Assembly (NCBI GenBank): GCA_029261775.1 | Contig: JAJDAR010000023.1 | Span: forward strand, 1-45,468 | Origin: Deltaproteobacteria bacterium | Lineage (GTDB): Bacteria > Myxococcota_A > UBA9160 > UBA6930 | DNA: 45,468 nucleotides | Reading direction: 5' to 3' | In this document: positions 42,059 to 45,468 of the stretch, piece by piece | How the letters are laid out: every line of letters begins with the position of its first letter | Numbering within the stretch: position 1 is the stretch's first letter | The notes under the pieces: model-generated | The model's input: the letters and a program-made list of their open reading frames with translations, nothing else | What the model was told of the DNA's origin: nothing | Databases searched by the model: none | Position numbers and translations under genes: made by a program

Positions 42059-42658
42059 ATGCTTCGCTGGGTCGCCACCGCCTTCATCGGCGCACTGCTC
42101 GTGCTGACTCTGGTGCTGCCCGGCACGAGCCTCGGCCGGCGCGGTACCGAGAGCGCCACGCGCATGGAGACGGCGGGAGAGTCGAGCTTCGTGGGTCGGC
42201 CCTTCCCGCCGCTGGCCTTGCGCACGCCGGAGGGCGAAGCCATCCCGTGGGAGACCCTGCAGGGCCACCGCGTGCTCATCACCCTGGAACGGAGCGTGGA
42301 CTGGTGACCCTACACCAAGGCGCGGCTCGTGGAGCTGCGGCGGACCTTCGAGGAGGTGCCCGACCTGAAGCTGGTCTACGTCCTCCCGGACAACCAGTGG
42401 AACGAGAAGTCGACCCTCTTCGTCGAGAGCAACCGCATGCGCAATCGCATCCTGTTCGCGGTGGATCCGGGAAGCACAGCCGTGGATCTGCTGGGCCTCC
42501 GGCGCGAGAACCCGGAGCCGATCGAGGAGGGCGTGCCGCATCCCGCTACCTTCCTGATCGACCGCGACGGCATCGTGCGCTTTGCGGACGTGCGCGAGGA
42601 CTTCCACATCTGGATCGACTCGGGCTTCGTGCGGGAGGCGCTCGCCGCCATCCCCTGA
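42059..42658 (+). CDS. Redoxin (peroxiredoxin-like) selenoprotein with in-frame TGA as selenocysteine
   Basis: One 199-aa thioredoxin-fold protein read through a TGA at 42305-42307 (codon 83). Signal-anchor helix 5-22, then SSFVGRPFPPLALRTPEG, the redoxin opening, and the active-site segment ERSVDW-Sec-PYTKARLVELRRTF. Cys-containing relatives have DWCPYCKAQLVEL here, so the TGA falls exactly on the peroxidatic/first redox Cys, while the second Cys is Thr (Sec-x-x-Thr). Family sequence resumes in the same frame (LVYVLPDNQWNEKSTLF, PHPATFLIDRDGIVRFADVREDF). A SECIS-like stem-loop follows at 42321-42339. Predicted role: thiol peroxidase or disulfide reductase on the periplasmic side. Calling two separate short genes would be a mis-annotation. 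Confidence 0.85.
42321..42339 (+). promoter_or_regulatory. Bacterial SECIS-like stem-loop
   Basis: CGCGGCTC (42321-42328), loop GTG (42329-42331), GAGCTGCG (42332-42339): eight pairs with one G-U wobble. The loop begins 22 nt after the TGA and has G as its first base. This agrees with the known bacterial SECIS rules: short apical loop with a G in the first two positions, about 16-37 nt from the UGA, stable upper stem. The element is inside the coding frame, as usual in bacteria. Confidence 0.7.
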
Positions 42659-43662
42659 CTGCGATCTGCGCCGTCGCCCTCGCGGCGGCCTGTCTGGCGG
42701 CGCCGGCCCTCTCGGAGGAGAGCCGGCGCTTCTCGTTCCGGTACGCGGCCGAGATCGGGCCGATCGAGAAGGGCGCCGGTCCCGTCCACGTCTTCGTGCC
42801 CCTGCCGCGGGTCAGCGAGGAGCAGACCGTCGTCGAGCTGGGTGTGCGGGCCTCGATCCCGGGGGTCGTCGAGCAGGAGACGACCTACGGCAACCGCTTC
42901 TGGCACGGGCAGCTGGCCGCGTCGACGGGTGAGCCCGTCCGCGTCCAGATCGACGCCACGATCGAGCGCCGCGCCCACCGGGTCGCGCCGGCGGCGGGGC
43001 CCTGGCCCGACGGGGCCGAGCGTGAGACCCACCGTCGTTTCCTCGAGGCCAACCAGCACGTGGCAGTCGGCCACGAGGTGCTCGATCCGATCCTGGCCGA
43101 GATCCGGGCGGCGCGTGCCAGCGACGGACCGAGCGACACCGCGCGCGCGATCTACGACTGGGTCGTCGACCACGTCGAGTACAAGAAGGTCGGCACCGGG
43201 TGGGGCAACGGTGACACCTTCTGGGCCTGCAGCGAACGCTACGGCAACTGCACCGACTTCCACGCGCTGTTCACGTCGCTTGCGCGTACCGAGGGCATCC
43301 CGGCGCGCTTCGAGATCGGCTTCCCCGTCCCGGAGGATCGCGAGCACGGTGACATCGGCGGCTATCACTGCTGGGTGCAGTTCTACCTGCCCGGCAGCGG
43401 CTGGATCCCGGTCGATGCATCCGAGGCCTTCAAGCACCCCGAGCGGCGCGAGCAGCTGTACGGCGGCCAGCCCGCCGATCGCATCCACCTGACGACCGGC
43501 CGCGACCTGCAGCTCGGGCCCGATCACCGGGACGAGCCGCTCAACTACTTCGTCTACCCCTACGTCGAGGTCGGCGGCCGGGCGTGGGAGGGCCCGATCG
43601 AGAAGGCCTTCCGCTTTGCGGCGAGCCAGGACCCGCTCACGACGCCCGTCGGTGGCGAGTAG
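42655..43662 (+). CDS. Transglutaminase-like Cys protease-fold protein, exported, CTG start
   Basis: A 335-aa protein with a signal peptide (about 1-19, AICAVALAAACLAAPALS), a beta-rich domain (about 25-110) and a transglutaminase-like core (about 160-260). The catalytic triad is complete: C199 in YGNCTDFH, H238 in YHCWVQF, D254 in VDASEAF. The start is unusual: the only codon that keeps the signal peptide is CTG at 42655, in a 4-nt CTGA overlap with the selenoprotein stop; no ATG, GTG or TTG is available in frame nearby. Coupled translation from the selenoprotein is therefore likely. Substrate may be a peptide or an exported protein. Confidence 0.88.
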   Translation: MTAICAVALAAACLAAPALSEESRRFSFRYAAEIGPIEKGAGPVHVFVPLPRVSEEQTVVELGVRASIPGVVEQETTYGNRFWHGQLAASTGEPVRVQIDATIERRAHRVAPAAGPWPDGAERETHRRFLEANQHVAVGHEVLDPILAEIRAARASDGPSDTARAIYDWVVDHVEYKKVGTGWGNGDTFWACSERYGNCTDFHALFTSLARTEGIPARFEIGFPVPEDREHGDIGGYHCWVQFYLPGSGWIPVDASEAFKHPERREQLYGGQPADRIHLTTGRDLQLGPDHRDEPLNYFVYPYVEVGGRAWEGPIEKAFRFAASQDPLTTPVGGE

Positions 43663-43668
43663 CCGGGC

Positions 43669-44685
43669 TCAGGCGAAGAGCGCCTCGCATCCGGTCCCGG
43701 CCAGGATCGCGTCCACGGCCTGACGGTCGGCCGGGGCCAGCCCGGCGTGGTGCTCACGCAGCCAGCCCAGGCACTTGCGCTGATAGGGGAAGGGCTTCTG
43801 CACCCACTCGCGGCCATCGATCTCGCAGCGGACCTGGTCGGCGCCGGCCTCCAGAGCCCGAGCGTTGGCGAGCAGGAAGGGCGGGTAGACCCGGCCGACC
43901 TCCTCGAGAAGAGCGCGCAGCGTCGCGGGGATCGCCTCCCGGGCGGTCCAGTCGTCGTCGCCCACCTCGAGCCCCGACAGGTCCTCGACGATCTCGGTCC
44001 ACGCGTACACCCGCGCGGACGAGTCGATCGCCACCGCGGCCGAGGTGGGATCGAAGAGCACGAGCTGCGTGAGCTGCCCGAACAGGCCGAAGTCGCTCGA
44101 CGCGGGCCTTCGACCCAGCAGGTAGGGCTGGGTCGTGAGGTGGGCGTCGAGGAGCGTCAGCAGTCGTTCGTAGCTGGCCTCGATGACCGGGGCCGTCGTC
44201 TGGTTCGAGCCGACCACCCACAGGCGCTCGACCTGACGCTCGCTGATCACCTTCCGCATCTGCTCGTGCTGGGCCGCGGGCAAGTCGATCTGCGCCCAGA
44301 GCGGCAGCACCCTGCCGGCCTTCTCGACGTCCGGCGCGAAGGCCCAGCGGTAGTGGAACATCATCTTCGTGACCCACTCGTCCGCGTAGTCCTCGAGCAG
44401 CGCGTCGAGGAACGCCATCGCGGGATCCGGCGGGATCACGGTACGCCCCTCGTAGCGGCCCTCGAGCTCCCGGATCAGCGGAGTCGAATCGACGGCCGCC
44501 CTCTTCTCCTCGGGAAACACGAGGATCGGCATGATCTGCACCGGGATCGGCGGCAGGTTCTGCCGCTGCTGTCCGTTGGTGATGCACCAGCGATGGGGAA
44601 TGCGGCGGTAGCGCAGGACGGCGAGCAGCTTGCGGCTGTAGGGCGAGCCAGGGGCGCCATGGATCTCGAGCGGCGAGTCGGACAT
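43669..44685 (-). CDS. Glutathione S-transferase family protein
   Basis: A 338-aa soluble protein. N-terminal thioredoxin-like GST domain (about 8-85): LEIHGAPGSPYSRKLLAVLRYRRIPHRW, IMPILVF with the cis-Pro, and DSTPLIRELEGRY, the glutathione gamma-Glu binding segment. The active-site motif is SPYS rather than CPYS. The C-terminal helical domain is long, with LLGRRPASSDFGLFGQL, the conserved N-capping box. Likely conjugates or reduces an organic substrate. ATG at 44685 with a near-perfect AAGGAGGT. A 19-bp palindrome lies in its promoter, so it is probably controlled by a ligand-sensing repressor encoded elsewhere. Confidence 0.88.
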   Translation of the reverse strand: MSDSPLEIHGAPGSPYSRKLLAVLRYRRIPHRWCITNGQQRQNLPPIPVQIMPILVFPEEKRAAVDSTPLIRELEGRYEGRTVIPPDPAMAFLDALLEDYADEWVTKMMFHYRWAFAPDVEKAGRVLPLWAQIDLPAAQHEQMRKVISERQVERLWVVGSNQTTAPVIEASYERLLTLLDAHLTTQPYLLGRRPASSDFGLFGQLTQLVLFDPTSAAVAIDSSARVYAWTEIVEDLSGLEVGDDDWTAREAIPATLRALLEEVGRVYPPFLLANARALEAGADQVRCEIDGREWVQKPFPYQRKCLGWLREHHAGLAPADRQAVDAILAGTGCEALFA

Positions 44686-44709
44686 TGGACCTCCTTGGGC
44701 CCTCATATA

Positions 44710-44728
44710 GTGACACGCGTAGTGTCAC
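44710..44728. promoter_or_regulatory. Operator-like palindrome GTGACAC-N5-GTGTCAC in the GST promoter
   Basis: A perfect 7-5-7 inverted repeat (centre GCGTA) 25 nt upstream of the GST ATG. On the minus strand it lies between TTGATT and TATATG, possible -35 and -10 boxes, where a bound repressor would block transcription. Size and position are typical of TetR- or MarR-type operators. It also lies 13 nt from the end of the metallo-beta-lactamase-fold gene, which is transcribed toward it. Confidence 0.65.
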
Positions 44729-44740
44729 GAATCAACCGAC

Positions 44741-45468
44741 TCAGGGGTGCTGGCGAAGGCTCGCCAGGCACAGGCGCAAGAAGGTCTCCGGCTTCATGAA
44801 GCCACCTCCCCAGCGGGCGTCGAGATCTGCGGTGGGCGTGGCGGCCAGGATCTCCTCGTCGCTGTGCCCCGCGCCGATGGCCTCCTGCAGGCGGTCGCGG
44901 ACCAGGGCGAGCATGTCCCGATAGCCGCTCAGCTCCGCGCGATTCGACAGGGCTCCGTGGCCCGGAATGATGCGCGTCTCGTCGCCGGCGAGCGCCAGGG
45001 CCGCGTCGACCCCTGCGATCATGCCGATCAGGCTTCCGCCGCTGTCGACGTCGATGAAGGGGTAGAAACCGTTGAAGTAGACGTCGCCGAGGTGCAGCAC
45101 ATCCCTGCCGGCGAAGTGCAGGATCGCGTCGCCGTCGGTGTGGGCGGCGGCCGCGTGGCGCGCGTGCACGTGGATTCCGTTCAGGTGGAAGCTCAGCTCC
45201 TCGCTGAAGGTGATGACGGGCAACGCGACCTTCGGCGAGGCGGGAACCTCCCGCCCGCGGGCCTTCATCACCTGCCGGACGCTCATCCGCTCGCGCACGT
45301 TCTCGTGCGCGACGATCACCGCACCCGCCTTGCCGAGGTTCTCGTTGCCGCCGGTGTGATCCCCGTGCCAGTGGGTGTTGATCACGTAGCGCACCGGCCC
45401 CGCGCCCAGCGCTGCGATCGCCGCCTGGATCTTCTCCGTGAGCGGAGCGAACTGGTCATCGACGAGGA
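44741..45468 (-). CDS. Metallo-beta-lactamase-fold hydrolase (cut by window edge)
   Basis: The last 241 codons of a zinc hydrolase whose start lies beyond the right edge; the frame is open from 45466. The zinc motif HWHGDH is present in YVINTHWHGDHTGGNE, followed by the AHTDGD and LGDVYFNGFYPFID blocks and the final His in IIPGHGALSN. The Gly-rich GGSLIGMIAGVDAALALAGDETRIIPGHG region is typical of the exported, quinoprotein-associated or lactamase-like branch of the superfamily. Same strand as the GST, 56 nt upstream of it. The reaction cannot be specified; a signal peptide cannot be checked because the N-terminus is missing. Confidence 0.9.
   Translation of the reverse strand, partial: LVDDQFAPLTEKIQAAIAALGAGPVRYVINTHWHGDHTGGNENLGKAGAVIVAHENVRERMSVRQVMKARGREVPASPKVALPVITFSEELSFHLNGIHVHARHAAAAHTDGDAILHFAGRDVLHLGDVYFNGFYPFIDVDSGGSLIGMIAGVDAALALAGDETRIIPGHGALSNRAELSGYRDMLALVRDRLQEAIGAGHSDEEILAATPTADLDARWGGGFMKPETFLRLCLASLRQHP

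Noticed and set aside
42059-42307. Treating the split redoxin as a nonsense-mutated pseudogene
   Set aside because: The stop is TGA exactly at the redox Cys, both halves are intact and in frame, and a SECIS-like hairpin is correctly placed. A pseudogene remains the main alternative until homologs are checked.
43669-44685. GST with SPYS instead of CPYS as a degenerate or seleno-enzyme
   Set aside because: The codon is a normal Ser codon, and Ser at this position is common in GST classes.

Overview
The window comes from a very GC-rich (roughly 70%), Gram-negative, aerobic bacterium. The Gram-negative call rests on an LPS heptose adenylyltransferase, an AsmA-type envelope protein, a lipoprotein, a Slam-like outer-membrane barrel and FecR-domain proteins; the aerobic call rests on a cytochrome c oxidase operon. 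The gene mix (PtsP, Bat operon, CHASE2 cyclase, FecR pair, many acyl/amide hydrolases, selenocysteine use) fits an uncultured member of the former Deltaproteobacteria / Myxococcota-like groups. The sequence alone does not fix the taxon. I see no rRNA, tRNA, CRISPR array or recognisable transposase gene.

Layout. 1-3425 (minus): an oxidase operon, ctaB, DUF420, diheme cytochrome c, a 34-aa membrane peptide, coxB, coxA (cut by the left edge). 3516-5804 (plus): EamA transporter, DUF374 acyltransferase, EEP-fold hydrolase. 5828-8701 (minus): ptsP behind a small XRE regulator; ptsP has no ATG/GTG/TTG start able to preserve its GAF domain. 9002-12183 (plus): AsmA-like protein and rfaE2. 12280-19331 (plus): a tightly overlapped moxR-Bat operon with a BatB-BatC fusion. 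19430-21040: class I fumarase. 21041-21473: noncoding, with a long palindrome and short tandem repeats. 21474-28596 (minus): an EAL/HDOD protein, a penicillin-acylase-type hydrolase, and a small catabolic-looking group (SDR, amidohydrolase, an unknown, an HCCA-isomerase-like protein). 28748-31195 (plus): DUF3015 and DUF4105/Lnb-like genes. 31220-31786 (minus): DUF427. 31898-38374 (plus): CHASE2 cyclase, Slam-like barrel and two tandem FecR-domain proteins. 38433-45468: alpha/beta hydrolase, methyltransferase, M20 peptidase, a small membrane protein, a selenoprotein, a transglutaminase-like protein, a GST and a partial metallo-beta-lactamase-fold protein.

Main discoveries. (1) The two open frames at 42059-42307 and 42329-42658 are one gene: a redoxin-like protein whose active-site residue is encoded by an in-frame TGA, followed at the right distance by a stem-loop matching the bacterial SECIS pattern. 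(2) The cyclase/Slam-like/FecR/FecR cluster looks like a dedicated surface-protein export module; its two FecR proteins share a previously unremarked C-terminal domain. (3) Five transcription units carry a TAnnnT box exactly 6 nt before the start codon with no usable Shine-Dalgarno in that gap, the signature of leaderless mRNAs. (4) Several small regulatory or repeat structures stand out: three 23-bp-phased repeats before the acylase, a 7-5-7 palindrome in the GST promoter, and in-frame tandem duplications at the N-termini of three proteins.
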